Positions 9,298 to 18,325 of a stretch of DNA of 64,000 nucleotides are shown here, piece after piece (the first letter of the stretch is position 1; each line of letters starts with the position of its first letter). The position numbers and the translations under genes were made by a program. Where the stretch lies: the NCBI RefSeq assembly GCF_026586665.1, contig NZ_JAODIY010000001.1, positions 372,001-436,000 of the forward strand. The letters run 5' to 3'. The notes below the pieces were generated by a model. That model was not told where the DNA came from, did no database searches, and was given only the letters and a program-made list of their open reading frames with translations. The stretch is from Halovenus rubra (lineage in GTDB: Archaea > Halobacteriota > Halobacteria > Halobacteriales > Haloarculaceae).

Positions 9298-9966
9298 TCA
9301 GTAAATCAACTCGTCATCGTTTTCGACCATATACACTGTACGGGAACAAATATTGACTGCATGGTCACCGACACGTTCGAGATCTCGTACTGTCAACAGT
9401 GCCCGTGAAATCTGGTCGAGCAGCGCGTCGACGTCGATGGTGTGTTCGTAGTCCTCTAGCAGTCGCCGGGCAATAGCTTCACTCGCTGTGGTACACTGCC
9501 GGTCAAGTTTGTTATCCCGCGTTGCGACAGCCCTAGCTCTATCAGCGTCGTCCTTAGCGTATGCGTCCATCGCGTCGGCGACCATCTTACCGGCCACCTC
9601 CGCAATCGGTGTAAGATTGACCGATGTCGCCAGCTCGCCGCTCGCTTCGTGTCCGTAGCGGGCGAGATTCGTCGCGAGGTCTCCCACGCGTTCGAGATCA
9701 GTCAGTATCTTGAACGACGCAGTGATCATACGTAGGTCGCCGGCGACTGGCTGCTGGAGCGTAATAAGTTCCGTACATTGGTCTTCGATATCGAGGAACC
9801 ACTCGTTGATACTTTCATCTCCATCGATAACTCGGGTTGCTGTCATTGAGTCGCCAGTTTCGAGCACATCGAGAGCCAACTCGTAGCGGTCAAGAACCAT
9901 ATCACCGAGGGCAGCAACCTCACCGCGGAGCTGTCTGAGCTGGTCTTGATAACGCTTACGTGGCAT
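9298..9966 (-). CDS. phoU: PhoU-family phosphate signalling regulator
   Basis: 222 residues with two PhoU helical-bundle repeats: the first around DSMTATRVIDGDESINEWF with the metal-contacting E/D-rich helix and LERVGDLATNLARYG, the second with RDLERVGDHAVNIC. PhoU proteins bind the Pst transporter and two-component or metal ligands and restrain phosphate uptake. Its ATG comes three bases after the pstA stop, the position normally held by pstB followed by phoU. Last gene of the pst operon. Confidence 0.92.
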   Translation of the reverse strand: MPRKRYQDQLRQLRGEVAALGDMVLDRYELALDVLETGDSMTATRVIDGDESINEWFLDIEDQCTELITLQQPVAGDLRMITASFKILTDLERVGDLATNLARYGHEASGELATSVNLTPIAEVAGKMVADAMDAYAKDDADRARAVATRDNKLDRQCTTASEAIARRLLEDYEHTIDVDALLDQISRALLTVRDLERVGDHAVNICSRTVYMVENDDELIY

Positions 9967-9969
9967 CGC

Positions 9970-11997
9970 TTATGCGTCTCGCTGGTAGCGATTCCGGATG
10001 ATAATTGCTGTCGCATTCATTAACAGGAGTACAATCAGCAACGTGACAACGCCGGCCGCGACGGCTCCATACCTGAAGCCGGACTTGACCGAAGATGACC
10101 AGACGTAGATTTGCATCGGCATCGCTGTTGTCGTCTCAAGAATACCGCTGGGTGGGTTGAAAATCGAGTTTGGAAATCCAATCATAATGAGCGGCGCAGT
10201 CTCGCCGATTGCCCGCCCGAGCGAGAGAATCATGCCAGTAAGAATACCCTGAATCGCCTCGGGCAACACGACGTTTTTCGTTGTCTGCCACCGCGTTGCA
10301 CCCATCGCGTAGGACCCGTTTCGCATGCTATCAGGAACGGCCCGGATTGCTTCCTGTGCGGAGACAATTGAAATCGGGAGAATAAGCAGGGTGAGAGTGA
10401 GTGCTCCGGTAATAGCGGTCCCGAGGCCGAAACCGAGGAGATTCGCGAACAGTCCAAGCCCGAGCAGGCCGTAAACAACCGATGGAACTGCTGCGAGGTT
10501 GGCGATATTAATCTGGAGAATCCGTGTGACTTTCCCGCCGAGGCCGGTGTCCGGTGCGTACTCTTCGAGGAAGACTGCTGTCCCGACACCGAGCACAAAC
10601 GAAAACACTGCGACAAGCGAAATGAGAAGGACTGACCCGACGATTGCCGGATAGAAGCCTGCCAGTTCGGGCGTCGCAGACGGGCCGGCCGTGAGGAACG
10701 ACCAGTTAAGCCAGATATCCGGCGGTGTAACGCCCCAGATGTCGACGATAACTGCACCGATGATGACGCCACCAGCGAGCAATACCGGTAATACAACTCC
10801 GATGACACCATTCTGCCGTTTAGCAACCTGCCGAAGGAAACTAAGCGTCGGAATAGAGACTGCTAGGAGGAACAAAACTGCCGTTTTGGGTGAGATACCA
10901 ACCACTGTCGCGGCTTGACTGCCAACCACCGTGACGAACAAGATAATAACTCCCGTCTGGCGGGCAGCCTTGCGTGACACTTGCAGTGCGGTCAGCCCCG
11001 CACTCGCAAGCGTAAGTGGAATCACAAGACTCCAGACATAGATGCCCCAGTCTCCGGGGTAATCCGCGTAGTTCGTAAGAATTAGTTCTGGTGCGAAACC
11101 AGCGACGCCGATTCCAATACTTGCTGTGACCCCCACGACGAGAGCGAGGATGCCACCAATCTGTGCCTGTCGAGTTCTGCGCCGACGTTCGATGGCGCGC
11201 TTGACTACGATTGCTGCTGGTACTGAAAGCACTGCGAGGTAGATTGTAACTGCACTAATAGTCCCTTCTATCCAGTCTGCGGCGTACGGCAAGAACGAAT
11301 AATCAAGTGGGATTCTAATCGTGATGAACGGGTCATCAGGCTTCACAGCGAGGATTGAAGCCGCAATCAAACCTGGTGCGAAAAACACCGAGACGATTGA
11401 TTTTGGCTGTCGTCGGCTGTACGCCAGCATCCCGACTGCGGGAAGGAACCCGAGGGTGTACGCCCAGAACCAAGCCTGTGGTTCGAAGACAACAAACAGG
11501 ATAAGGAACATGAAGCCAAGCGCAGTTCCGCCGACGAGTCGGCCAAGCAAGCCGAACCCGACGCGACCGACCGGCTCGCGACTGCCGGCAAACCCGACGT
11601 ATGCCGTCACTGGAACAACGACTGTGAACAGATAGATAAGCTGCCACGTGAGGCCAGGAACCGGCCTAATGAACGCCTCGACTCCTATGTATGTCCCTGC
11701 GATGGCTGGGAGGCCACCGCCGAGTGCAAGCACGGCCTGTTTCGTGAGCTTTGGGTCGTTTGCACTGTAAAGACAAAAGCCAATGAACGGAACGACGAGC
11801 GTGATGAAGTAGGTAAGTAGCCACTCTGGACTAGCACTGGACAGATTGAACGCATCGACGACAACGTAGACGAGCAACACTGCCAGCATGAGGATACCGA
11901 ACACCGAGGCCCCAAGCGATAGCTTCTCAAATATCTTCCCCCTGATTCTGCTAACCTGTCCGAAATTCGTCTGCTCGTGTTCGTGTTCGACTCCCAT
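9970..11997 (-). CDS. pstA: Phosphate ABC transporter permease PstA, long form
   Basis: 675 residues. The last about 270 form the usual PstA permease, with the ABC-contact EAA-like loop around AIRAVPDSMRNGSYAMGATRW and IGETAPLIMIGFPN. About 400 extra residues with roughly ten hydrophobic segments precede it. Haloarchaeal PstA proteins are often longer than bacterial ones, so the extension is probably native, but its role is unknown. It starts one base after the pstC stop, so translation is likely coupled. The partner ATPase PstB is not encoded in this operon. Confidence 0.9.
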   Translation of the reverse strand: MGVEHEHEQTNFGQVSRIRGKIFEKLSLGASVFGILMLAVLLVYVVVDAFNLSSASPEWLLTYFITLVVPFIGFCLYSANDPKLTKQAVLALGGGLPAIAGTYIGVEAFIRPVPGLTWQLIYLFTVVVPVTAYVGFAGSREPVGRVGFGLLGRLVGGTALGFMFLILFVVFEPQAWFWAYTLGFLPAVGMLAYSRRQPKSIVSVFFAPGLIAASILAVKPDDPFITIRIPLDYSFLPYAADWIEGTISAVTIYLAVLSVPAAIVVKRAIERRRRTRQAQIGGILALVVGVTASIGIGVAGFAPELILTNYADYPGDWGIYVWSLVIPLTLASAGLTALQVSRKAARQTGVIILFVTVVGSQAATVVGISPKTAVLFLLAVSIPTLSFLRQVAKRQNGVIGVVLPVLLAGGVIIGAVIVDIWGVTPPDIWLNWSFLTAGPSATPELAGFYPAIVGSVLLISLVAVFSFVLGVGTAVFLEEYAPDTGLGGKVTRILQINIANLAAVPSVVYGLLGLGLFANLLGFGLGTAITGALTLTLLILPISIVSAQEAIRAVPDSMRNGSYAMGATRWQTTKNVVLPEAIQGILTGMILSLGRAIGETAPLIMIGFPNSIFNPPSGILETTTAMPMQIYVWSSSVKSGFRYGAVAAGVVTLLIVLLLMNATAIIIRNRYQRDA

Positions 11998-11998
11998 G

Positions 11999-12973
11999 TT
12001 AGTACTCCTCCCTGTAGCGTTCCGCGATGATATCGCTGATAATGTTCATAATCAGTGTGGTAATAAACAAGAACAGTCCAAGAGCGAACATTGCATCATA
12101 CGGAATCGTTCCGCCCACAAGGTCGCCGCCGACAATGTTGACCATCGCCACGGTGATTGTCATCCCTTGTTCAAGTAACACATCGCCAGGGTGAATGAAC
12201 GGAATGTTGAACAACCCCTCTCGAACTGTCGGAAGCGTCGCGTTTGACCCCATCGCGACGACGACAATCATCGTCTCACCAATGGCTCGCGAAATGGCCA
12301 GGATGTACGACGAGACGATGCCGGAAATTGACGCTGGAACCACAACCCCTGTCGATACTTCGAACTTCGTTGCACCGAGTCCGTACCCGGCTTGTCGAAG
12401 CTCGTCCGGAACGGCACTCATTGCATCTTCACTGATTGATGAAACCATCGGGATGACCATGATACCGACCATTAGTGACGCCGAAAGCGCGTTGAACGTG
12501 CTCATACTGGGGAACAGCGTCGCTTGTAGTGCCGGTGTGATATACACGAGCGCGAAGTATCCGTAGACAACGGTCGGGATACCTGCGAGAATCTCTAGCA
12601 TCGGTTTGAGAATTGCCCGTTTGCGCGTACTCGCGTACTCGCTCAGATAGATTGCGGTCAGCGTGCCAATTGGCAGTGCAATGAACGCTGACGTGATTGT
12701 TACCACAATGGTCCCGAATAGCAACGGAACGATACCGAACAACAACTCGCCACCTGCTGGGTTGGGACTCCATTCAAGTCCGGTCAGGAAATCGACTATC
12801 GGGTACTCTTGGACGAATGAAATCGTGTCGTGTAGTAGTGTAAAGGCAATCGCGACTGTTGTCAGGAGTGTCACGGCTGCACAGACCAGCATGAACCCAC
12901 CGTAGGTCCCCTCTTTAATTCGCTCGGTGCCCCGCGAACGCTGAAGATTCAGATCAGACTGCGAGTCACTCAC
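11999..12973 (-). CDS. pstC: Phosphate ABC transporter permease PstC
   Basis: 324 residues, about six membrane segments, with the family's periplasm-facing GLEWSPN stretch and the ABC-ATPase contact loop DAMSAVPDELRQAGYGLGATKFE, then SRAIGETMIVVVAMG. Full length. Sits between pstS (137-base gap) and pstA (1-base gap). Confidence 0.95.
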   Translation of the reverse strand: MSDSQSDLNLQRSRGTERIKEGTYGGFMLVCAAVTLLTTVAIAFTLLHDTISFVQEYPIVDFLTGLEWSPNPAGGELLFGIVPLLFGTIVVTITSAFIALPIGTLTAIYLSEYASTRKRAILKPMLEILAGIPTVVYGYFALVYITPALQATLFPSMSTFNALSASLMVGIMVIPMVSSISEDAMSAVPDELRQAGYGLGATKFEVSTGVVVPASISGIVSSYILAISRAIGETMIVVVAMGSNATLPTVREGLFNIPFIHPGDVLLEQGMTITVAMVNIVGGDLVGGTIPYDAMFALGLFLFITTLIMNIISDIIAERYREEY

Positions 12974-13110
12974 AGCGTACCACTACTGTTGGATTGTATG
13001 AGGGGGTACATGCACTTTCCGAAATTACAATTCCTTGCGCAGGCGAGGCAGGCAATGTATTCGTCGCGTCGTAGTTACGCGTTCGGTGCCAATTCGCAGT
13101 GCTCATATGC

Positions 13111-14232
13111 TTACTGTGCTTCCTCGATAGCGGCTTCGAGCTTTTCCATCTGCTTTTTCTGTGTCTCTTCGGTCGCAGGCACGTAGCCAACACGCTCGGC
13201 AACAATTTCCTCGTTGGTGGTCTGCTCGACAAAGTATCGAGCAAACTCTGCGACGTGTTCTTCGGCAAGAGAACTCATCGATGGGTAGGTGTAGAGATTC
13301 CGAGAGAGTGGCTGGTAGTCGCCCGAGGATGCCGTTTCGAGGGACGGAGCGACAGGACCGTTTCCGTTATCGATGTGGACGGCAGTCGCTTGGTCAGGGT
13401 TCTGGTAGTAGTAGGCAAAGCCGAAGTATCCGATAGCGTACTCGTCGCCTTTGACACCCTGGACAATCGTTTCGTCGTCCTCAGTCGGCTGGTAGTCGTC
13501 GGTGTGGCCCCGCTCAGTACCCTGTACGTTCTCGATGAAGTAGTCGTAGGTACCGGAGGTGTCGGCTGCACCGAAGCGGTTAATTTCTTTTTCCGGCCAG
13601 TCGGAGTTGATCTCGTTCCAAGTGCTCGCTGCGTCACTCTCCCAAATCTGAGCAAGTTCCTCGACGGTCAGGCTCGGCGAGTCGCCGAGGAAGCTGTTGT
13701 CATTGTTGACAACAACTGTCAGGGCGTCAGTTGCGGCCACGAGTTCGATATAGTCAACATCGTTGTCCGAACAGAGGCTTTTCTCTTCTTTTTTGATTGG
13801 ACGGCTTGCGTTGTTGAAATCCGTGTTCCCCGGACAGAAGTGATTTGAGAAGCCTCCACCCGAGCCAGTCGAACTGAGGCTGACAGTTACATCATTGTAC
13901 TCCTTAGAGAACTCCTCACTGACTGCTTGCATGAGCGGGAAGACAGTACTCGATCCTGCAATCTCGATTTCCCCTGATATCTTTGTGTCGCCGCTCGTTG
14001 ACTCCCCATCGCTGCTACTGTCGCTGCTGTCGCTGCTGTCACTGCTGTCGTCGCTGCCGTCACTACTCTCACTGTTATCGTCGCTGCTATCACTGCTGCC
14101 GTCACTCCCGTCTTCGTCGTCGCTTCCTGTGGTACAACCTGCAAGCGCAACTGCTCCCGCAGATCCTGCACCGACAAGGAAGTTCCGCCTCGATACACTA
14201 GTAGCAAGTCGTGAGGACCTGTCCTCTGTCAT
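13111..14232 (-). CDS. pstS: Phosphate-binding lipoprotein PstS
   Basis: About 373 residues. The N terminus carries SRRNFLVGAG and the lipobox ALAGC: a Tat-exported lipoprotein that captures phosphate outside the cell. A Ser/Asp-rich tether of about 50 residues follows, then the PstS domain starting EIEIAGSSTVFPLM with the phosphate-contacting SST and GSGGGFSNHF segments. GTG at 14235 and ATG at 14232 are adjacent; the TATA box spacing places transcription start at either, so the mRNA is leaderless. First gene of the pst operon. Confidence 0.95.
   Translation of the reverse strand: MTEDRSSRLATSVSRRNFLVGAGSAGAVALAGCTTGSDDEDGSDGSSDSSDDNSESSDGSDDSSDSSDSSDSSSDGESTSGDTKISGEIEIAGSSTVFPLMQAVSEEFSKEYNDVTVSLSSTGSGGGFSNHFCPGNTDFNNASRPIKKEEKSLCSDNDVDYIELVAATDALTVVVNNDNSFLGDSPSLTVEELAQIWESDAASTWNEINSDWPEKEINRFGAADTSGTYDYFIENVQGTERGHTDDYQPTEDDETIVQGVKGDEYAIGYFGFAYYYQNPDQATAVHIDNGNGPVAPSLETASSGDYQPLSRNLYTYPSMSSLAEEHVAEFARYFVEQTTNEEIVAERVGYVPATEETQKKQMEKLEAAIEEAQ
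14000..14113 (-). repeat. Low-complexity Ser/Asp codon repeat inside pstS
   Basis: Tandem near-repeats of the type CTGCTGTCG/CTGCTGTCACTG on the plus strand encode the SSD/SSDG tether of PstS. Such tethers are common in haloarchaeal lipoproteins and can change length by slippage. Confidence 0.7.
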
Positions 14233-14252
14233 CACCTGTTTGTAGCTGATTT

Positions 14253-14262
14253 CAATATAAGT
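14253..14262 (-). promoter_or_regulatory. Putative TATA box of pstS
   Basis: Minus strand reads CTTATATTGA centred about 26 bases from the pstS start, the right distance for a leaderless transcript. A second AT-rich run (14270-14283, alternating TA) lies just upstream and could be part of a phosphate-responsive control region. Confidence 0.45.
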
Positions 14263-14402
14263 ACGCTTCTATTATATATATAGTATCTGTGGTAGATGTA
14301 TATTTATAACAATACTACAACTTATGTCTTTGTTTGACTATATATTTTCTTGGGCAAGGAAGGGACGGAACAAACATATGAATAGCTCTTCAACTATCAT
14401 CT

Positions 14403-14807
14403 ATGGGCCAGAGCGAAGACCGTCTTCGACGCCTTCTCGAAGACGAACTCGAAGAGTGCTGTGAGGCAGACGTCGAACACCGGATGGGAGAGCTAGAACA
14501 GGTTGCCGACCGGGCCGACCGCGTCGTACACACGGATACTGCTGTATTGGGGGTATTGAGTAACGAGACACGGCTGTTACTCGTCCGAGCCCTCGATACG
14601 GCCGGCCGAGAACTGTGTGTCTGTGAGCTCGAAGCTCTCGCCGATGTAAGCGAAAGTGCAGTGAGTCACGCCCTGTCTGACCTTGCTAATGTCGGGTTGG
14701 TGACGCGTGAGAAACGTGGAAAGTGGCGGTACTACAACGCCACCGAGCGGGCGACAGCGATTCTGTCGACGCTCGATGAGACACGTCCTCGGGGAGAAAA
14801 CGCGTGA
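14403..14807 (+). CDS. arsR: ArsR-family arsenic-responsive repressor
   Basis: 134 residues with a winged-helix HTH (LSNETRLLLVRAL at about 51, then VSESAVSHALSDLANVGLV). The helix-alpha3 motif ELCVCEL at about 75-81 supplies the Cys pair used by classical ArsR/SmtB proteins to sense arsenite. It leads the arsR-arsC-acr3 run and overlaps the next gene by four bases. It faces pstS divergently across about 170 bases. Confidence 0.9.
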   Translation: MGQSEDRLRRLLEDELEECCEADVEHRMGELEQVADRADRVVHTDTAVLGVLSNETRLLLVRALDTAGRELCVCELEALADVSESAVSHALSDLANVGLVTREKRGKWRYYNATERATAILSTLDETRPRGENA

Positions 14808-15115
14808 ACCTCGCATCTGTTTGCGTCCAGAACGCTTTGCGTTCTCAGATGTCGGCGACTTTCGCCAAGCGCGAGGCGACGGAACGCAGTCTTGACGATA
14901 TCGAAATCATCACAGGCGGCACTGACCCTGCTAACGCAGTCTATCCAGCAGTCCTGAACACGATGCAGGAACTCGACATTGACATCGCTGACAGGGCTGT
15001 TCGGGACTGGGTGCTGTCGGAACCGAAAAGGGGGTCATCTGCACGCGTGCGAGAGATGGACACCAAGGTCCAAGCGCATGTGACGGCACTGTTTGACGAG
15101 AGTGGTGGGCGATAA
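14804..15115 (+). pseudogene. arsC: Internally deleted arsenate reductase (LMW-phosphatase type ArsC)
   Basis: 103 residues; intact haloarchaeal relatives are about 130-140. The P-loop (VCVQNALRSQM, C-x5-R) and the region through ITGGTDPANAVYPAV are present, but the usual Gly before the P-loop Arg is Leu. After DIDIAD the sequence jumps directly to RDWVLSEPK and the C-terminal helix. The central part that should hold the redox Cys and the catalytic loop (about 30-35 residues, typically ending TMGC) is missing. The frame is intact and coupled to both neighbours, so translation may persist for coupling, but catalysis is very unlikely. Confidence 0.75.
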
Positions 15116-16272
15116 TGAGTGCTGTCGAACACGACCACGGCCCGAGATGTGAGTGTCCGGACTGTGGTGACCCTCGGTCGATGGATTTCCTCGATAAGTA
15201 TCTCACCGTCTGGATTTTCGGGGCGATGGCGGTCGGTGTCGGCCTTGGCTCCGTTGCCCCGGGTGTGACAGAGACAATCGAGGAGTTTTCTCTGGTTGAA
15301 ATCGGGCTGATCCTGATGATGTACCCGCCACTGGCGAAAGTCGACTACGGCCGGTTGCCAGCAGTGTTCAGCAAGTGGCGTGTGCTCTCGCTTAGCCTCA
15401 TCCAGAACTGGCTCATTGGCCCGACACTAATGTTTTCGCTTGCTGTTTTCTTTTTCAGTGGCATCACACCTGGGCTGCCGGCTCGCCCCGAATTTTTCCT
15501 CGGCCTGATCTTCATCGGGATGGCCCGATGTATTGCGATGGTACTCGTCTGGAACGAACTCGCAGAAGGGTCAAACGAGTACGCCGCTGGCCTCGTTGCG
15601 TTCAATAGCGTCTTCCAGATTCTCACCTACGGAGTGTACGTCTGGTTTTTTGCCCTCGCATTACCCCCGGTGCTGGGTCTGGATATCGGTATCGGATCTG
15701 GGTTCGATATTACCGTCGTACAGGTCTTCAAGGCCATCGCCATCTTCCTCGGTATCCCCTTTGCTGCTGGTATTGCGACCCGGTCTCTCGGTACATCTGT
15801 CAAGAGTGAACAGTGGTACGACGAGGTGTTTGTTCCGACAATTAGCCCCCTTACTCTGATTGCGTTGCTGTTTACCGTTATCATCATGTTTGCGACACAG
15901 GGTGATGCTATTGTCGACCAGCCGACTGATGTGTTGCTCATCGCTGTTCCGTTGACCATCTACTTCGTCGTGATGTTTTTCATCAGCTTCGGGATGGGTC
16001 GCCACATCGGTGCAGATTACTCGACAACGACTGCCATTGGCTTTACCGCTGCCTCGAACAACTTCGAACTCGCTATTGCGGTCGCGGTCGCCGTCTTCGG
16101 TGTTGGCTCCGACGTGGCCTTTGTCACTGTCGTTGGCCCACTTATCGAAGTACCTGTGTTGCTTGCTCTTGTCAGGGTCGCCATCTACCTGCAGCGGCGC
16201 TTGGCCTGGAGCGGTCATGATACTGGGTCGCTCGATACGCGTGACGCCGAGACGACAGCGAGAGATGACTGA
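15115..16272 (+). CDS. acr3: ACR3-family arsenite efflux transporter
   Basis: 385 residues, ten predicted membrane segments. Recognisable ACR3 stretches: MDFLDKYLTVWIFGAMAVGV, MYPPLAKVDY, QNWLIGPTLMF, GMARCIAMVLVWN with the conserved transport Cys, and FTAASNNFELAIAVAV. It exports arsenite using the membrane potential. A cytoplasmic N-terminal tail has a CECPDC cluster that could bind As(III), a feature I recall in haloarchaeal relatives. The ATG shares a base with the arsC stop. Confidence 0.95.
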   Translation: MSAVEHDHGPRCECPDCGDPRSMDFLDKYLTVWIFGAMAVGVGLGSVAPGVTETIEEFSLVEIGLILMMYPPLAKVDYGRLPAVFSKWRVLSLSLIQNWLIGPTLMFSLAVFFFSGITPGLPARPEFFLGLIFIGMARCIAMVLVWNELAEGSNEYAAGLVAFNSVFQILTYGVYVWFFALALPPVLGLDIGIGSGFDITVVQVFKAIAIFLGIPFAAGIATRSLGTSVKSEQWYDEVFVPTISPLTLIALLFTVIIMFATQGDAIVDQPTDVLLIAVPLTIYFVVMFFISFGMGRHIGADYSTTTAIGFTAASNNFELAIAVAVAVFGVGSDVAFVTVVGPLIEVPVLLALVRVAIYLQRRLAWSGHDTGSLDTRDAETTARDD

Positions 16273-16366
16273 GTTTCCACTGGGTTTTATTGTGTTCTAT
16301 ATTGACATCAGTTGCTGTCCGGCTTGCTTGGACGGTTATCTACACAAATATATATTTCAACAAGTA

Positions 16367-16377
16367 GATATTTATTT
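16367..16377 (+). promoter_or_regulatory. Putative TATA box of the metallophosphoesterase gene
   Basis: GATATTTATTT lies about 27-30 bases before the ATG at 16402, as expected for a leaderless transcript. It supports that start over the in-frame TTG at 16312. A second AT-rich run is at 16341-16356. Confidence 0.45.
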
Positions 16378-16401
16378 GAGCAACGTAATGAATACATACC
16401 G

Positions 16402-17427
16402 ATGTTCCCGGAACCATCAACTGGTCAGAGAGACACAGGAGGTCGTCCGGCCTTTCCCGCGAGCGGGGGTGCACCCCTGTCTCGGTTCGCCCGACCACGG
16501 GGCAGTGGAACCACCATCGCACTGGTCTCAGACTCACATCTGACTCCGACCGCCCGCGGTTCGATGAAGGTTTTCCATCGGACGAAACAGCGGTTCCAGA
16601 TGGCTATTGCCGACGCACATCGACTTGATGTCGACGGTGTCGTGGTTGCAGGCGACATCACCAAAGACGGCAGGGCAGACGAGTTCCGCTTGGCTGATAC
16701 ACTCGTTGAGACACTCCCCGAACCAACAGTTGTTCTCCCCGGGAATCACGATGTTGGCCCTCAACGTTTACTCTCTGACGGCGCGGCGTTCGGGCGACGG
16801 TACGGACACAACGGCTATCCGGTTACAACAGCGATGGGTTCCGCGACCGTTCATGGAGTTGACAGTACCTCCCCCGCCACGAATCACGATGGCGGGGCAA
16901 CGGCCGCCCCAGAGCTTGCAGAGCTGACAACCCAATCTCGGCCACAAATAGCTGTCATGCACCAGCCGCTTGCACCGATTCCTGCACCGTTCGATTCTGT
17001 ACTTCCGGAGACGGATTACCGGGTCCACAACCCCAAAGCGACTGCCGATGCACTCGTAGAGGCCGGTGTTGAACTCGTCGTTACCGGACACCTTCACTGG
17101 CCGTTTGCCACTACCTACCGTGGGCTGAACGTTGTCGGTGCTCCGGGCTGTTCGACGTTTCCACCGTCATATCTCCTTCTCCACATTGACGCGCGCGGGA
17201 CAACTGTCACAGTTGTCCCTCTCGCGGGTGAAGAGGGATTGACCGAAGCCTACGACTCTGCGGTTAACGACCACGACCGCGGCGCTGTTATCAGGTCTGT
17301 CGTCCAAGATGGCTACTTCAGGAGTTTCCCACAGATAGACAAGCAACGGCCCTCCAGTCGCCAAAGCGGACAGTCACCGACGCCTACGGAGCCAACATCG
17401 CAAACACCCTCGGGACGGTCTGGATAA
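16402..17427 (+). CDS. Calcineurin-like metallophosphoesterase
   Basis: About 341 residues with the full di-metal motif set: SDSH, AGDITKDG, PGNHD, MHQPL and TGHLHWP. Closest in layout to cyclic-nucleotide or Icc-type phosphodiesterases, but the substrate cannot be told. The first about 35 and last about 40 residues are low-complexity (Pro, Gly, Ser, Thr) and unconserved-looking. No signal peptide, so cytoplasmic. Monocistronic by appearance. Confidence 0.85.
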   Translation: MFPEPSTGQRDTGGRPAFPASGGAPLSRFARPRGSGTTIALVSDSHLTPTARGSMKVFHRTKQRFQMAIADAHRLDVDGVVVAGDITKDGRADEFRLADTLVETLPEPTVVLPGNHDVGPQRLLSDGAAFGRRYGHNGYPVTTAMGSATVHGVDSTSPATNHDGGATAAPELAELTTQSRPQIAVMHQPLAPIPAPFDSVLPETDYRVHNPKATADALVEAGVELVVTGHLHWPFATTYRGLNVVGAPGCSTFPPSYLLLHIDARGTTVTVVPLAGEEGLTEAYDSAVNDHDRGAVIRSVVQDGYFRSFPQIDKQRPSSRQSGQSPTPTEPTSQTPSGRSG

Positions 17428-17491
17428 CTCGACTCGGCCAAAAGACTCACGATGATGCCACCCAAATTCAAACGAACTGAGATTTATAGCT

Positions 17492-18301
17492 ATGACTCAA
17501 ACTGAACTCAAACCGACCGATGTCCTTGATGTTGCCCACGAGAGCGCCAACGCTGGAGGCAGCATCGCGTTGCAACTTTTTCGGACTGACCTTGCAGTTA
17601 AAACGAAAGAAAGCAAAACCGACGTTGTCACGCGTGCAGATAACGAGGCTCAAAGAGCTGTTGTCGATGTATTAGAACGCGAGTATCCCGACGCGGTTAT
17701 TGTCGGGGAAGAAGACGACCAGCGAGCAACGATTCCATCTGAAGGCATAGCTTGGCTTGTCGACCCGATTGACGGGACGAACAACTATGTGACAGGCAAC
17801 CGACGATGGGCGACCAGCGTCGCCTGCCTCGTCGATGGACGACCTATTGCTGCTGTCAACGAGTTGCCCGCACTGGGAGATACCTACACGGCGACGCCGG
17901 AAGGCGTTCAGCGAAACGGGCTGTCGGTGACGGTCAACGATATGACCGACCCCGAACGGTTCCGTGTTGCGCCGGTTATCTGGTGGTCGATGGACCGTCG
18001 TGACGAGTATGCCGCGGCGACGACGGCTATCGTCGACCGCTTTGGCGACCTGCGCCGCCCCGGCTCTGCACAAGCAGCGCTTTCGATGCTTGCAAGTGGT
18101 GGTATCGAGGGAATTGTCACGAACGTGCAGGCAAACCCTTGGGACACTGTTGCTGGCGCTGCAATGGTCGAGTGGGCCGGCGGAACTGTTACCGACCTCA
18201 ATGGCGATGAGTGGCGACATGACAGCCGCGGTATTGTCGCCTCGAACGGTGGCGCTCACGATGTCGTGCTGGAGGCTGCACAGGCCATTGATTCAACGTA
18301 G
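17492..18301 (+). CDS. Inositol-monophosphatase-family phosphatase
   Basis: 269 residues. Metal-binding motifs: GEED at about 71, WLVDPIDGTNNY at about 89-98 and PWDTVAG at about 211. In archaea this family includes IMPase and fructose-1,6-bisphosphatase activities; either is possible. Full length. Confidence 0.9.
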   Translation: MTQTELKPTDVLDVAHESANAGGSIALQLFRTDLAVKTKESKTDVVTRADNEAQRAVVDVLEREYPDAVIVGEEDDQRATIPSEGIAWLVDPIDGTNNYVTGNRRWATSVACLVDGRPIAAVNELPALGDTYTATPEGVQRNGLSVTVNDMTDPERFRVAPVIWWSMDRRDEYAAATTAIVDRFGDLRRPGSAQAALSMLASGGIEGIVTNVQANPWDTVAGAAMVEWAGGTVTDLNGDEWRHDSRGIVASNGGAHDVVLEAAQAIDST

Positions 18302-18325
18302 TCCGCCCCGGCAAGCACTAACTCT

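Noticed and set aside
14000-14113. Tandem CTGCTGTC repeats as a mobile or satellite element
   Set aside because: They are in frame and encode the Ser/Asp tether of PstS, a common feature of haloarchaeal lipoproteins.
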